Shown piece after piece: positions 1 through 10,146 of a stretch of 64,000 bases of DNA (positions within the stretch are counted from its first letter, which is position 1; each line of letters opens with the position of its first letter). Position numbers and translations under genes: made by a program. Origin of the DNA: Planctomycetota bacterium. Lineage in GTDB: Bacteria; Planctomycetota; SZUA-567. The DNA is taken from assembly GCA_020060765.1 (NCBI GenBank), contig JAGUZQ010000060.1:80450-144449 (forward strand), read 5' to 3'. The notes below the pieces were generated by a model. It did not search any database, was not told the DNA's origin, and saw only the letters and a program-made list of their open reading frames with translations.

Positions 1-5
1 ACATC

Positions 6-917
6 ATGCGCGGTTGGATTCTGTACAAGATACCCCGGCAGGAACTGGGACCGAACGCTTATGAGATGCGTCGGTTTCTGGAGACCGCCGAGGAACGCGG
101 CATCGACCTCCGCGTCGTCACGCAGGAGCAGGTAGACCTGATCGTCGCCGGCGACGACCGCAAGAGCGTCCGTCTTGAAGGCGAGATTGTTGCCCTGCCC
201 GATTTCATCCTGCCCCGGCGCGGAGCAGGCACCACTTATTTCTGCCTGGCCGTGATCCGCCAACTGGAGCGAATGGGCGTCTATTCCGTCAACAGATCCT
301 CCAGCATTGAGATAGTCAAGGACAAGCTGTACACCCAGCAGATTCTCGCCGAAAGCAAGCTTCCTTTCGCCAAGACCATGCTGGTGCGATTTCCCATCGA
401 CGTGCGATTGGTGGAAAGCGTGCTCGGTTTTCCCGTGATCGTCAAAACCGTTTCCGGTTCGCAGGGCAGGGGGGTGTTCCTGGCCGAGACCCGGCGACAG
501 TTCGAGGATCTCATGCACCTTATCAGCGTCGCGGCCAGCGGCGTGAATGTGATCCTGCAGGAATTTATCGAAACCAGTTTCGGTCGCGACCTCCGGGTGA
601 TCACCGTCGGTGGAAAAGCTGTCGCCTGTATGCAGCGCACCGCGCCGCCGGGCGCGTTCAAGGCCAATTACAGCGGCGGGGCCAGCGTCGACGCCCGCGA
701 ACTCACGCCGGAAATCCAGCGTCTCTCTACCGAAGCCAGCCGGATTTTCGATCTCGACGTCGCGGGGGTGGATTTGCTGTTCGACCGCGAGGGCTTCAAA
801 ATCTGCGAGGTCAATTCCAGTCCCGGTTTCGAGGGGATGGAGTCCTGCCATCCCGGCCTGAGTATGGCCGATGAGATATACCGTTTTGTCCGAAACAGGT
901 TGAAACTTGAGAGTTGA
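6..917 (+). CDS. RimK-family ATP-grasp ligase
   Basis: 303-residue protein of the RimK/LysX-type ATP-grasp family, enzymes that use ATP to join an amino acid (often glutamate) to a carboxylate on a protein or small molecule. Residues 1-100 form the substrate-side domain; the ATP-grasp fold follows, with the ATP-binding lysine segment FPVIVKTVSGSQGRGV (about 139-154), the QEFIE strand (about 187-191), the DLRVITVGG stretch, and the metal-binding end CEVNSSPGFEGME (about 265-277). Length is normal for RimK (about 300). The ATG start lies 5 bases into the window, so its ribosome binding site and any upstream partner cannot be seen. The next gene is convergent. The substrate cannot be told from sequence: ribosomal protein S6, a cofactor or a peptide are all possible. 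Confidence 0.85.
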   Translation: MRGWILYKIPRQELGPNAYEMRRFLETAEERGIDLRVVTQEQVDLIVAGDDRKSVRLEGEIVALPDFILPRRGAGTTYFCLAVIRQLERMGVYSVNRSSSIEIVKDKLYTQQILAESKLPFAKTMLVRFPIDVRLVESVLGFPVIVKTVSGSQGRGVFLAETRRQFEDLMHLISVAASGVNVILQEFIETSFGRDLRVITVGGKAVACMQRTAPPGAFKANYSGGASVDARELTPEIQRLSTEASRIFDLDVAGVDLLFDREGFKICEVNSSPGFEGMESCHPGLSMADEIYRFVRNRLKLES

Positions 918-933
918 AACCACGTGGTTTTTT
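917..933 (+). terminator. weak terminator-like palindrome after the RimK-type gene
   Basis: AAACCACGTGGTTT starts on the last base of the stop codon and runs into a six-T tract. The palindrome has no spacer, so the stem would be only about five pairs closing on ACGT. It lies between two convergent genes, where a terminator is expected, but it is a poor one. Confidence 0.35.
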
Positions 934-951
934 GCGGAATGATGACGCGTC

Positions 952-1878
952 TTAATCGCCGGAAAGCTTTCGCAGGATTTCCTGCAGATCCTCCCAGGTC
1001 TTGCGGTCGGCGGGAGTTTTTACACCCTTCCCCGCGCGGCGGCGTTCGCGCAGCAGATATGATGGATGGTAAATCGCGCGTAGCGGGATATTTTCAAACT
1101 CCCACCATGTCCCGCGCAACTGTCCCATGGACAGGTTCTGCCCCGTCAGGGCGTTACCGGCATAACGACCGAGCGCGACTATGACTTTCGGTTTGATGAT
1201 CGACACCTGTTGTTTCAGGTAGGGAAAGCAGGAAACAATTTCCGGCAGTTCCGGGTCGCGGTTGCCGGGCGGGCGGCATTTCAGAATATTGCCGATATAG
1301 ACCGACTGGCGCGGCAGGCGCATTCCTTTTTCGATCATGTCGGTCAGCAATCGTCCCGCCGCGCCGACAAACGGACGCCCCTGCTCGTCTTCCTCGCGCC
1401 CCGGCGCTTCGCCGACAAACATCAGTTCCGCCTCGACCGAACCTTCGCCGAAAACGACGTGGTTTCTGGTTTCCCACAAGCCGCACCTGCGGCAGGAAAA
1501 AGCTTCCGCTCGTATCGGCAGCAAAGCCGCTTGCCGTTCGGCGGAACCGGAATCGTAAGTACCCGCCTCTTCCGGCGTGAAGGTCGTGTTTGATTTTTTC
1601 AGTGATAGAGCGGTTTTCCCGACCGGTTTTTCCTCAGGCAGCGGCGGCAGAAAATCCCGCGTCAGCGCAGGTTGTTCCTGCGGAACCGGACGAGGAGCGG
1701 CTACGGTTTGCCCGGCTGATTTTGCACGCGAAACGTTGACCAGTTCACGCAGGCGGTCGGCTTCCTCCTCAGGCAGGGACGGCGACTGGACGTGGCTGGT
1801 GCCCATCGAAAATTCCAACTCCAGCCTTGCGGACAGGGATTGCGCGATTGCGGCCAGACGCGGATCGGAATTAGACAT
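952..1878 (-). CDS. uracil-DNA glycosylase, family 4 (iron-sulfur)
   Basis: 308 residues. The C-terminal two thirds matches type-4 (thermophile/SPO1 polymerase-related) uracil-DNA glycosylases, which remove uracil from DNA to start base-excision repair. Four cysteines fit the 4Fe-4S ligands: C129 and C132 (CRRC), C201 (LKCRPPGNRDP) and C217 (VSCFPYL). The active-site loop GEAPGREED (about 157-165) and a C-terminal HPSYLLR motif are also present. Residues 1-120 are a poorly conserved, proline- and charge-rich extension that is common in this family and of unknown role. The ATG lies 2 bases after the stop codon of the upstream amidotransferase gene, so the two are very probably co-transcribed. 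Confidence 0.9.
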   Translation of the reverse strand: MSNSDPRLAAIAQSLSARLELEFSMGTSHVQSPSLPEEEADRLRELVNVSRAKSAGQTVAAPRPVPQEQPALTRDFLPPLPEEKPVGKTALSLKKSNTTFTPEEAGTYDSGSAERQAALLPIRAEAFSCRRCGLWETRNHVVFGEGSVEAELMFVGEAPGREEDEQGRPFVGAAGRLLTDMIEKGMRLPRQSVYIGNILKCRPPGNRDPELPEIVSCFPYLKQQVSIIKPKVIVALGRYAGNALTGQNLSMGQLRGTWWEFENIPLRAIYHPSYLLRERRRAGKGVKTPADRKTWEDLQEILRKLSGD

Positions 1879-1880
1879 GC

Positions 1881-2447
1881 TCAGATTTCCAGAAAATTCT
1901 TCAGCAGCAGACAGCCTTCCGGCGTGAGAAAACTTTCCGGATGATATTGCACTCCTTCGATGGCGAACTCGCGGTGGCGGATGCCCATCAGTTCTTGCTG
2001 GTCGACCGTATGGCTGGTAGGCATGAGGCAGTCGGGCAGCGTGTCCTCGCGCACGGTGAGAGAATGGTAGCGCGTGGCGACGAAGGGACAGGGCATTCCC
2101 TTGAGTACGCCGAGATTGTCGTGAGTGATTTCGCTGGTCTTGCCGTGCATCAGGCGGGGCGCGCGCACCACGTCGCCGCCGAACGCCTGCGCGATAGCCT
2201 GGTGCCCCAGGCAGACGCCGAGGATCGGCACTTTTCCGGCGAATCTCGTTACGACCTCCAGGCTGATGCCAGCTTCGTTAGGCGTGCATGGGCCGGGAGA
2301 AAGAAGAATCCGGTCGGGTGCGATTTTATCCAGTTCGTCCACGGTGAGGGCGTCGTTGCGGAAAATTTTCATCTCCGCGCCCAGTTCGCCCAGCGCCTGC
2401 ACCAGATTGTAAGTGAATGAATCATAGTTGTCGATAACCGCCAGCAT
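1881..2447 (-). CDS. anthranilate/aminodeoxychorismate synthase glutamine amidotransferase subunit
   Basis: 188-residue class I glutamine amidotransferase of the TrpG/PabA group. It hydrolyses glutamine and passes ammonia to a TrpE or PabB partner that acts on chorismate. The nucleophile elbow GVCLGHQ places the catalytic cysteine at C79; the other two members of the triad lie in YHPES (H169, E171). The N-terminal [10 protein letters not shown] and the [12 protein letters not shown] oxyanion region are typical. Full length. A good ribosome binding site (AAGGAAACG) precedes the ATG. No trpE or pabB lies in the window, so tryptophan versus folate use cannot be decided; in many bacteria one such subunit serves both. 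It is tightly linked to the downstream uracil-DNA glycosylase gene. Confidence 0.9.
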   Translation of the reverse strand: MLAVIDNYDSFTYNLVQALGELGAEMKIFRNDALTVDELDKIAPDRILLSPGPCTPNEAGISLEVVTRFAGKVPILGVCLGHQAIAQAFGGDVVRAPRLMHGKTSEITHDNLGVLKGMPCPFVATRYHSLTVREDTLPDCLMPTSHTVDQQELMGIRHREFAIEGVQYHPESFLTPEGCLLLKNFLEI

Positions 2448-2477
2448 CTCGTTTCCTTTTCTACGTGTTTGAATTTC

Positions 2478-5400
2478 TCAGGATTTGTTTCTGTCATTCT
2501 GTGCGCGTTTTTTCGCTTTCAGCAGGCGACTGGTATAAGTATCTTCCTGCGGGGCAGGCTTGTCGACAGTTTTTTCCGCCACAATTTTCTGTGGCGCGAC
2601 CGGTTTGGCTTCGGTCTTGCCGCTCAGGTCGATTCTGTCAGTACCAGTTTCGCCCGCCAGTTTTTCAATAAACTCCTTATTGTCCCGCTCACGTGCGACT
2701 TCGCGTTTGATCTCGACCAGGCGCCCGATTTTCTCGTCACGCTTTTCTGTCTTTTTCCCGCGCCACGTTGCCATCGTGCGTTTGATTCCGCTCGCGGCCG
2801 CGCTCCAGTCGATCATGACGCGACGCACGAAAACGTCGAGCGGAAACAGCGCCGCCGCCAGGATCAGCAGCCAGCGCCACAAATCCTGGAAGCCGCTGGC
2901 AGGAGGCAGATCGCGGTTGAAGATATCGTCTTTCTCCGGATCGCCGGTCAGGATTCTGCCGCCGCCTTTTTCCGCCAGACGGTTGAGAAAGGCGGTGTCG
3001 GCGGCGAGTTTTTCCATCTCGGCGCTGCGCGGCACCGACAGTCCGCCGTAAGCCGCCACCCGTTCCTGGGGGTTGTCACCGGGCGCGCCGGTGACCGCGA
3101 CCTGGTAACGGCCGATGCCTCCGGCTGGGAAATCCGCTTCGTAGGTCGACATGCCGGTCTGCCGCAGCGGCACCCGCAGGCTCTTGTTGTCGGGCGTGGT
3201 GACGCTTGCCACCAGGTTCAGGAACGGCAGCGGTTCGCCGTTCTGGTCGAAGGCGTTCACTACCACGCGGCCGCGGTCGCCTTCCTGGCCGGTCTGCATC
3301 TGCAGGTTGCTGGGCGGCTCGCGCAGGAGGCGGTAGACTATCTCGCTCCAGAAATCGCCGTACTTATTCCAGGCCAGCCAGTCCCGTCCCCAACGGTTTT
3401 TCGCGTCGCTGGTAAAGGCGACCGCCTGGCCCAGGCCGTACTGCCAGTGCGCGAGGATAGGGTTGCGGTCGAGGCCGCCGGTCACAGGGTCTTTCTCCAA
3501 AGCCACCAGCGGCACGTCGGCGGACTGTTTGGCCGTGGTTACGATATAGCCGTGCAGTTGGGGCAGGCCGTCCGAGATTACCTTTTCCACAAATTCGAGA
3601 TTCTCGTTGCTGACGATCTGGCGTGAACGGCTTTTCCATCAGCAGGCTTTTTTTCACTACCATGGTTTCCTTGACGAAAATCTGCGGCAGTTTCTTGGGA
3701 TCCTGCACCATGTAGAATCTGCCGCCGCCGATGTTCTCCGCCAGTGGCTTCATGATGTTCTGCACGGAATGAGAACCGATGGCGATGGCGGACAGCGTCA
3801 GACTTTTGTCGTTCTTGATCAGAGCCTGCACGGCGGGGCTGGGCGGGGAGGGGTCGCCGTCAGAGATGATGATAATGTGCCGGAGCGAGGCCGGAGTGCT
3901 TTGCAGCGCCTGCACCGCCATGGTCACAGTGGGGTCGAAGGCCGGCATGTCTTCCGGCTCAACCGTGTCGATCATCCGTTTCAGGCGGGGCTTGTCGGAC
4001 GCTGGCTGCAACTTGAACAGCCAGCGGTCGCCGCCGTTATAGGAAAAATACAATACGCCCGCGTAATCGTGGGGACTGAGGCTGGTAATGGCTTTCTTGG
4101 TGATTTCCTTCGCCCACCAGTTGCCGTTCTGGAATTCGCAGGTATGCAGGATAATCGCCAGCGCGCCGTTAGGCATGACTTTTTTGTGCTTCAGATCCAT
4201 GTCTACCGGCAGCGCCTTTTCCAGCGGTGTATCCAGATAGTTGCCTGCGCCGAAGGAGCGCTCCCCGCCGATCATCACCAGTCCCACGCCTTGGTCGTTG
4301 ACGAGGGTGCGGATGCGCTCCATCCGGGGCGCGCCGATGTCCTCGGCGGCGACATTGTCGATGATGATGCAATCGTAGCCGTTCAGTTCGTCGGTGGAAG
4401 GAATTTCGGCCACTGTCACCAGGTGCAGTTTCACGTCTGCCTTGTCCGAACCGCCGCGTGCGATCAGTTTCAGCTTCTGCGCCAGTTCCGCGTGGAGCCG
4501 GGGTTCGTATCCTTCCTCGAAGCCGATGTTGCCGTCGATGTACAGCACCGTCGGCGGGCCTTGGATGCGGGTGAAATCCTCGGCGGTGTTGTTCTGGGTG
4601 ATGTGGTCATCCTCGCTGTTTACCGCCTCGACTGTGACGGCGTAGCTGAGCAGTCCCAGCAACGGCTTGTCTTCTTCGGAAACCGCGACGGTGGGGATGG
4701 CGACGACGTTGCGCCCTTTTTTCAGATCGCAGAGGATGTTCTCCACCGGCACTCCGCCCCGGCTTAGAGTCAGGCGCCCCCGCGCGTCGGAAGTGGAACT
4801 AATCACCGCCCGCGCCGCGAAGGGAACCCCTTCCTGGATTTTTTCCGGCAGGACGATTTTCTCCGCCGCGATTTCTCGGTCGTAGAAATATTGCAGCGGA
4901 TAGACATCGACCACCGCGCCCTGCGCGCGCGCGGCCTGGGCTTCCGCCAGGGCGTCGCCCCGGTTCTGGTTGCCGTCGGTGGCGAGTACGATGCGTTTCT
5001 TGCTGCCGGGGGGCAGGGTGGACAGAGCAAGACGCACTGCCGAGGCGATGTCGGTGGCGTCGGTTTCTATAATAGCCTGCCGTTCGCGGGGAGGGGCGGC
5101 TGGTAGTGGCGGCGATTCGCAGGTGGCGTCTTCCGCGAAGTAGATCAATCCCACCAGATCATCCTGCCCGACCAGTGCTCCCTTGCGGCGGTCGGCAGAG
5201 GCTTTTTCCATGTATGCCAGCAAGTCCTCGCGCAGTTTCGCCGGCGCGTTGGGGATGGAATCAGACCAGTCCAGCAGAAAATAGACCGCGACGTTTTCCG
5301 CCGGGCTTCTCCACTGAATCTGAGAACAGGCAAATATCAGCAGCGCCACGATCAGCACACGCAAGCCCAGCGCGAACCAGCGGCGGACTTTTCCCAGTCC

Positions 5401-5502
5401 GGCCAGGCTGTTTAGCGCCATCATCCAGAAAACCGGCAACAGCAGCAGCAGGAACAGAAACCAGGGCTGTAGAAACCGCACCGGCAGATTTTCCATTAAC
5501 AT
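2478..5502 (-). pseudogene. large VWA-domain membrane protein, interrupted by one frameshift
   Basis: Reads as about 1000 residues if one frameshift near 3621 is corrected. The first frame runs 5502 to about 3621. It has two or three N-terminal membrane segments of BatA type (FLFLLLLLPVFWMMAL near residue 20; VLIVALLIFACS near 50), a first VWA domain with the metal-site motif DWSDS (DxSxS) and ATDGNQNRG, a middle amidotransferase-like segment (VMIGGERSFGAGNY), and a second VWA-like part (IIISDGDPSPPSP). The family-like sequence then stops and continues one base over as QIVSNENLEFVEKV, through a beta-rich part and a C-terminal membrane segment, to the stop at 2478. The junction reads ACG-C-CAG, with one extra base. 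It may be a real inactivating mutation or a base-call error; both halves are otherwise intact. In its own frame the first half runs on to a stop at 3364. Likely envelope-located; its role is unknown. Confidence 0.75.
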
Positions 5503-5505
5503 CCT

Positions 5506-6450
5506 TTATTTTCGCACCCAGTCTTTTTCGTCGATCACGGTCACGCGGAAATTATATGTATCGGCGACGTAAGCCTTGCCTGCCGGAGTCACATCCACTC
5601 CCCACGGATGCGACAGGCTTTCGCCGTCCCGTCCGAGTTTGCCCCACCAGCCCAGCAAGTCTCCGGTCGGGGAAAAAACCTGCAAGCGGCTGGCACCGTA
5701 TTCGACCAGGAAAACCCGGTTGCTCGCGTCGATAGACACATCATAAGGATAATTGAATTCGCCCGGTTTGTCACCCCGTTTCCCCCACGCCCTGACGAAT
5801 TTCCCTTCCCGGGTGAAAACCTGCACGCGGTGATTGGCGGCGTCGGCCACGTACAGCAAGCCGTCGGCGCCGAGAGCCAGCCCCGCCGGGCGCATGAAAC
5901 TTCCCTTCTCCACGCCGAATTTTCCCCAATTGGCAAGCAATTTACCCTCCCCGCTCCATTTCTGGATGCGGTCGTGGCCGCCGTATTCGGCGGTGAAGAC
6001 AGTGCCGTCCTGGTCGATTACGATTGCGCAGGGCCAGAAAAATTCTCCCGGCTGCGTGCCTTCTTTACCGAAGGTGAAAACGATTTTTCCGTCAGGCGCG
6101 AATTTCACGACCTGGTTGTAATGGGTGTCGGCGACCCAGACAAAACCTTCCGCGTCGATGTCGATGCCCTGCGGGCGGCCGACGGAAACGTCAGGCATGT
6201 GCAATTCGTCGAGATATTTTCCGGCAGGGGTGAAGTGCTGGATGCGCCCGGTCAGATCCAGCACGTATAGCGTTCCGTCCGGAGCCAGCGCCACGCAACG
6301 GGGCTTGTCGAAAGTGGACGGCTCTTCCCTGCCCGGCTTGCCCCACGAACGGGGCGAGCCATTGTTTTTGGCCGGAGAACCCGGTTTTGCGCAAAGGATC
6401 ACGCCCAATGCGCAGACAAGAACTAGCGAGAGACCGCCGAGTTTTTTCAC
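5506..6450 (-). CDS. NHL-repeat beta-propeller lipoprotein-like protein
   Basis: About 314 residues from a GTG start. Repeated NHL blades are visible: GFVWVADTHYNQVVKF, TVFTAEYGGHDRIQKW, GLLYVADAANHRVQVF, RVFLVEYGASRLQVF and KAYVADTYNFRVTVI, making a six-bladed propeller. The N-terminus (KKLGGLSLVLVCALGVILC) is a signal peptide whose cysteine could be lipidated, although its lipobox is loose. The open frame extends upstream to 6522, but GTG at 6450 directly precedes the signal peptide and has GGAAAG at a good distance. It lies 3 bases from the VWA gene downstream, so the two are probably one unit: a surface or periplasmic propeller with a VWA membrane protein. Propellers of this kind bind proteins or sugars; no catalytic residues can be inferred. 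Confidence 0.8.
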   Translation of the reverse strand: MKKLGGLSLVLVCALGVILCAKPGSPAKNNGSPRSWGKPGREEPSTFDKPRCVALAPDGTLYVLDLTGRIQHFTPAGKYLDELHMPDVSVGRPQGIDIDAEGFVWVADTHYNQVVKFAPDGKIVFTFGKEGTQPGEFFWPCAIVIDQDGTVFTAEYGGHDRIQKWSGEGKLLANWGKFGVEKGSFMRPAGLALGADGLLYVADAANHRVQVFTREGKFVRAWGKRGDKPGEFNYPYDVSIDASNRVFLVEYGASRLQVFSPTGDLLGWWGKLGRDGESLSHPWGVDVTPAGKAYVADTYNFRVTVIDEKDWVRK

Positions 6451-6545
6451 CGGGAATTTCTTTCCGCAACAGTGTCGGTCTGCGCGCGAACGCGGTAAAT
6501 TTTCCGCGCGCGACGCCGACAAGATAAACGCCGGGAAGTTTCCGG

Positions 6546-6574
6546 TTGAGGAAACCGCTCGCGCGTGGTATTTT
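6546..6574 (+). promoter_or_regulatory. sigma-70-type promoter for the MacAB-like operon
   Basis: TTGAGG (6546-6551), 17-base spacer, TATTTT (6569-6574), in the gap between the divergent NHL gene and the ABC operon; about 70 bases ahead of the ATG at 6646. Confidence 0.45.
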
Positions 6575-6645
6575 TATATGGTATCTTCCCTGAATGAGAA
6601 TGGCAAGCTTTCACCCGCTGGCAGCACCTCGGCAACCGGAAAACC

Positions 6646-7338
6646 ATGGCCGTAATCGAACTGAAAAGCATCAGCAGAACTTACCATACCGGGGGCGAGC
6701 CGGTACATGCGCTGCGCCCCCTCGACTTGTCTTTCGAGGAAGGCGTGTTCACCGCCATCATGGGGCCGTCGGGATCGGGCAAGTCCACCATGCTTAACCT
6801 GCTGGGTCTGCTCGACCGTCCCAGCACCGGCCAGTTCTTTCTGGAGGGCGAAGACGTTTCCTCCCTCAGCGACAATGCCTTGTCCGAGGTGCGCTGCCGC
6901 AAGATCGGGATGATCTTTCAAGCCTTCAATCTTTTTCCCGGCTATACCGTTCTGGAAAACGTCTGCGTGCCGATGCGCTATGCCGACAAGCCGGAAAAGG
7001 AGATGTATATCCGCGCCAAAGAGATGCTTGCCCTGGTCGGTCTGGCCGATAGAATCACCCATCGCCCTACCCAGCTTTCCGGCGGTCAGTGCCAGCGCGT
7101 CGCCATCGCTCGCGCACTAGTTAACGACCCCGCCTTTATCCTCGCGGACGAACCGACCGGCAATCTCGACGAGAAAACCGGCGAGGAGATACTGGCCATT
7201 TTCAGAAACTTGCGCGATCAGGGGAGAACCGTTATCATGGTCACTCACAATCCCGATTATACCCAGGAAGTGGAGCGGGTGGTCTCTCTCCACGATGGAA
7301 GCATTTCCACCGATGTCAGGACGGAGAAAACGCCATGA
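6646..7338 (+). CDS. ABC transporter ATP-binding protein, MacB/LolD type
   Basis: 230-residue nucleotide-binding subunit of an ABC exporter. Walker [10 protein letters not shown] (40-48), Q-loop FQAFN, signature LSGGQ (144-148), Walker B FILADEP (164-170) and the H-loop histidine H201 are all intact. Length and sequence fit the MacB/LolD/YknY class, which powers mechanotransmission-type exporters rather than classical translocation. It is the first gene of a three-gene operon; its stop overlaps the next start by four bases (ATGA). The partner genes encode a periplasmic adaptor and a permease, so the complex probably exports a lipoprotein, peptide or macrolide-like compound from the periplasm. 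The substrate is unknown. Confidence 0.95.
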   Translation: MAVIELKSISRTYHTGGEPVHALRPLDLSFEEGVFTAIMGPSGSGKSTMLNLLGLLDRPSTGQFFLEGEDVSSLSDNALSEVRCRKIGMIFQAFNLFPGYTVLENVCVPMRYADKPEKEMYIRAKEMLALVGLADRITHRPTQLSGGQCQRVAIARALVNDPAFILADEPTGNLDEKTGEEILAIFRNLRDQGRTVIMVTHNPDYTQEVERVVSLHDGSISTDVRTEKTP

Positions 7339-8858
7339 ACCGGGGAAAGTTGAGCACAAGCCTGCGCAAACCCATCGCGACCCTGGCCGTTATCGCCCTG
7401 TTGGCGGCGGGAGGATATTTCGCGTTTGCCCGCGCAATCGGCGGGGGTGCTGAGAATCCGGAGCGCAAGTCCGTTACGGTCGACAAGTTTTTCCCGATGA
7501 AGCGCGGCGATTTCAACATCACCATCATGCTTGACGGCACCCTCGACGCCAGCAAGAATCACCAGATAAAATGCGAGGCTCGCGGCCACTTCGAGATGAA
7601 AATCGTCAAGCTGGTGGAAGACAAGTCGCCAGTGAAAGAGGGAGACGTGCTGTTCGATTTTTCCACCGAGAAATATGAAAAGGCCATCCAGGATCTCAAC
7701 AGCCAGATCGAGGAGCACCAGAACAACCTGATCCAGGCGCGCGAGGATTTGAAAATGACCGATTCCTCCAATCTGAACAACATCACCAGCGCCTCCGATG
7801 CCCTGCGTAACGCCAAGGATGCCCTGCAGAAATATCTCGACCTGGAGGCGCGGAAAGCGCGGCAGGAAATGCAGAAAACCATCGCCAAGGCGGAAGACAA
7901 ACTGGCTCAGGCCAAGGCATCCTGGTCCAAGACCAAGGAAGACCTCGCCGCCAATCAGACCCAGGATTCCGCCCGGGTTGCGCAATACGAGGAGGCGATA
8001 ACCAAGGCCGCGCAGGCGGTGGAAGAGGCGGAAACCGCCCTTGAAAACGCAGAACACAACTATCGCGTCTACAAGCAGTACGATCACCCGCAGAAATTGC
8101 GCGGTCTCAGGGACGCCCTGGCGCGAGCCTCGCTGGGGATGGAAAAGGCCATGGTCGAAAGCCGCGGTCGCATCGCACAGGTGGAAAGCCGCATCAGGCG
8201 TTTTAAGGAAAATGTCGACAGCAGCAAGGACAGGCTCAAGGAGATCACCGAGGACATGCAGCGCCTGAAAATCGTCTCTCCCGTCGACGGTATCATCACT
8301 TTTGGCGATCCTCGACGGGCGCGTTATGGCGGAGATCAGAAGGAACTCAAGGTTGGCGTCGCCGTCAACGCCAACGAAATCCTAGGCACTATTCCCGACC
8401 TGTCCAAGTTTATGGTGCAGGTCATGCTGCCGGAGGATTACCGCTCCAAGATCAAACTCGACCTTTCCGCCAGCCTGCGCAGCCCAGCCTTTCCCGATCT
8501 GGTCATGGAGGGAAAAATCCGGGAGATTTCGCCCATGGCTGTGAACATCATCCGCTGGGATCAGAACTCGCCCAAGGTTTACGAGACTAAGATTTTCACC
8601 GACAGCGCCGACAAGCGCTTGATGCCGGGAATGACGGTGAAGGTCGAGATTGTTTCCGAAACCGTCGCCAACGTGTTGTACGCTCCGGTCGAGGCGGTCT
8701 ATCACCGCGAGGGCTCGCAGTATTGCAGAGTAAAGACGTTGACCGGCAACCGGGAAGTAGAGGTGGAAACCGGGCGCAGTTCCATTCATTACGTGGAAAT
8801 CGTTTCCGGCTTGGAGGAAGGTCAGACCGTTCTGTTGCAGCGCGATTCATTGCAATAA
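7335..8858 (+). CDS. periplasmic adaptor (membrane fusion) protein, HlyD/MacA type
   Basis: 507 residues with one N-terminal membrane segment (about 14-35). The first half of the barrel-sandwich (lipoyl-like) domain includes [13 protein letters not shown] and [14 protein letters not shown] very long coiled coil follows (about 110-305; high in A, E, K and Q), then the second barrel-sandwich half ([17 protein letters not shown]) and beta-barrel/membrane-proximal parts ([17 protein letters not shown]). The hairpin is longer than in E. coli MacA, whose total length is about 371, which would suit a deep periplasm or a different outer-membrane partner. It is translationally coupled to the ATPase upstream. 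No TolC-like gene is present in the window, so the outer-membrane channel must be encoded elsewhere. Confidence 0.9.
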   Translation: MNRGKLSTSLRKPIATLAVIALLAAGGYFAFARAIGGGAENPERKSVTVDKFFPMKRGDFNITIMLDGTLDASKNHQIKCEARGHFEMKIVKLVEDKSPVKEGDVLFDFSTEKYEKAIQDLNSQIEEHQNNLIQAREDLKMTDSSNLNNITSASDALRNAKDALQKYLDLEARKARQEMQKTIAKAEDKLAQAKASWSKTKEDLAANQTQDSARVAQYEEAITKAAQAVEEAETALENAEHNYRVYKQYDHPQKLRGLRDALARASLGMEKAMVESRGRIAQVESRIRRFKENVDSSKDRLKEITEDMQRLKIVSPVDGIITFGDPRRARYGGDQKELKVGVAVNANEILGTIPDLSKFMVQVMLPEDYRSKIKLDLSASLRSPAFPDLVMEGKIREISPMAVNIIRWDQNSPKVYETKIFTDSADKRLMPGMTVKVEIVSETVANVLYAPVEAVYHREGSQYCRVKTLTGNREVEVETGRSSIHYVEIVSGLEEGQTVLLQRDSLQ

Positions 8859-8868
8859 GGAAGCAAGC

Positions 8869-10137
8869 GTGCGCTTTTACCGCACCGTGCAGATTTCCGG
8901 GAGGGACTTGATCAGCCACGCTTTCCGCAGCGCGCTGACGGCGCTGGGCGTGATTTTCGGCGTCGGCGCGGTGATCGGGATGATGGCGATCAGCGAGGGC
9001 GCCCGGCAGCAGTCTATCAGCGGCATAGAGGCGCTGGGCATCGACAATATCGTCGTCCATTCCCGCAAATCCACCTCCGGCTCCAACGCATCCACTGAGG
9101 GCAGCGTCTACACCGCCGCCGCTTATGGCGTCACCGAACGCGACATCGCCCATATCAAAAAAGTTTTTGAAAACGTGAAGTTGGTCGTGCCGGTGCGCGA
9201 CACCCGCAAGAGCATCTACGTGCAGGGCAAGCGCTCCGATATCAACGTCTTCGCCACCACCCCCGAATTTATCGCCATGAGCAAGTCCCGCCAGTGGGAT
9301 TCGCGTGGTCGCTTCATCTGCGACCTGGACGGCGCAAGCGTGAACGCGGTTTGTGTGATCGGAAAAACCGCGGCGCGAAAGGTATTTCAGTTCCACGATC
9401 CCATCGACAAGGATATCAGCATCGAAGGCCAGCCTTTCCGCGTGATCGGCGTGTTCGAAAATCCCCAGTCGGTCAAGATGCTGGGCGAACTCGACTTGAA
9501 CAATCAGATATTCATCCACCTCGAAACCGCCAACGCGGTTTTCGGCAAGACTTCCCGCCAGAAGTCCTCTGGTTCAGTCGAATCCACCAAGGTTGAGGCC
9601 GACTGGCTCTACATCAATGTCATCGACAAGACACAGATTGAAAACACCGCCGCGCGCTTGCGCACCTACCTGCAGACCCTCCATCCGCTGAACGATTACG
9701 AGGTACAGGTGCCGTACGAATTGTTGAAGCAGAAGGAGGCGACGCAGCTTATATTCACCATTGTCATGGCCTCGATTGCCGCGATTTCGCTGCTGGTGGG
9801 GGGCATCGGCATCATGAATATCATGATGGCCAACATCTACGAGCGCACCAAGGAGATCGGCACCCGTCGCGCTCTCGGTGCCAAGAAGCGAGACATTCTT
9901 TTGCAGTTCCTGACCGAATCTGTTTTGCTGACCACTATCGGCGGCATCGTCGGCGTAGGGTTGGGTGTGGGCATGGCGCATTTCGTCACCCACATGGCGA
10001 ACTGGCCTACCGAAGTCACCTGGATGTCGATTATTATCTCGCTTGGAGTGTCGGTGATTGTCGGCGTTATCTTCGGCACATATCCCGCCTGGAAAGCCGC
10101 CAACCTCGACCCCATCACCGCCTTGCGCACCGAATAG
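8869..10137 (+). CDS. ABC transporter permease, MacB type
   Basis: 422 residues in the MacB/FtsX permease layout: one membrane helix at the N-terminus (about 20-42), a large periplasmic MacB_PCD domain (about 45-290) and three C-terminal helices (about 290-318, 345-372, 380-408). The conserved segment ERTKEIGTRRALGAKKRDIL joins the first two of these, and the protein ends with the typical YPAWKAANLDPITALRTE. The GTG start has AAGGAAG at 8857-8863, just ahead. It completes a MacAB-like set with separate ATPase and permease chains, unlike E. coli MacB, where they are fused. Confidence 0.92.
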   Translation: MRFYRTVQISGRDLISHAFRSALTALGVIFGVGAVIGMMAISEGARQQSISGIEALGIDNIVVHSRKSTSGSNASTEGSVYTAAAYGVTERDIAHIKKVFENVKLVVPVRDTRKSIYVQGKRSDINVFATTPEFIAMSKSRQWDSRGRFICDLDGASVNAVCVIGKTAARKVFQFHDPIDKDISIEGQPFRVIGVFENPQSVKMLGELDLNNQIFIHLETANAVFGKTSRQKSSGSVESTKVEADWLYINVIDKTQIENTAARLRTYLQTLHPLNDYEVQVPYELLKQKEATQLIFTIVMASIAAISLLVGGIGIMNIMMANIYERTKEIGTRRALGAKKRDILLQFLTESVLLTTIGGIVGVGLGVGMAHFVTHMANWPTEVTWMSIIISLGVSVIVGVIFGTYPAWKAANLDPITALRTE

Positions 10138-10146
10138 CCGCGCTGT

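Noticed and set aside
917..930. AAACCACGTGGTTT as a second parS site
   Set aside because: It shares the CACGTG centre, but the arms are AAAC/GTTT rather than TGTTT/AAACA. It sits at a gene end with a T-tract and is better read as a weak terminator.
3364..3620. C-terminal tail of the first VWA reading frame past the frameshift
   Set aside because: Arg/Gly/Pro-rich nonsense (RPAPTARLYRNHGQ...), while the other frame holds family-like sequence over the same bases.
2469..3626. Long plus-strand open frame opposite the VWA gene
   Set aside because: A shadow of the minus-strand frame; composition unlike a protein, no ribosome site, and the minus strand has clear domains.
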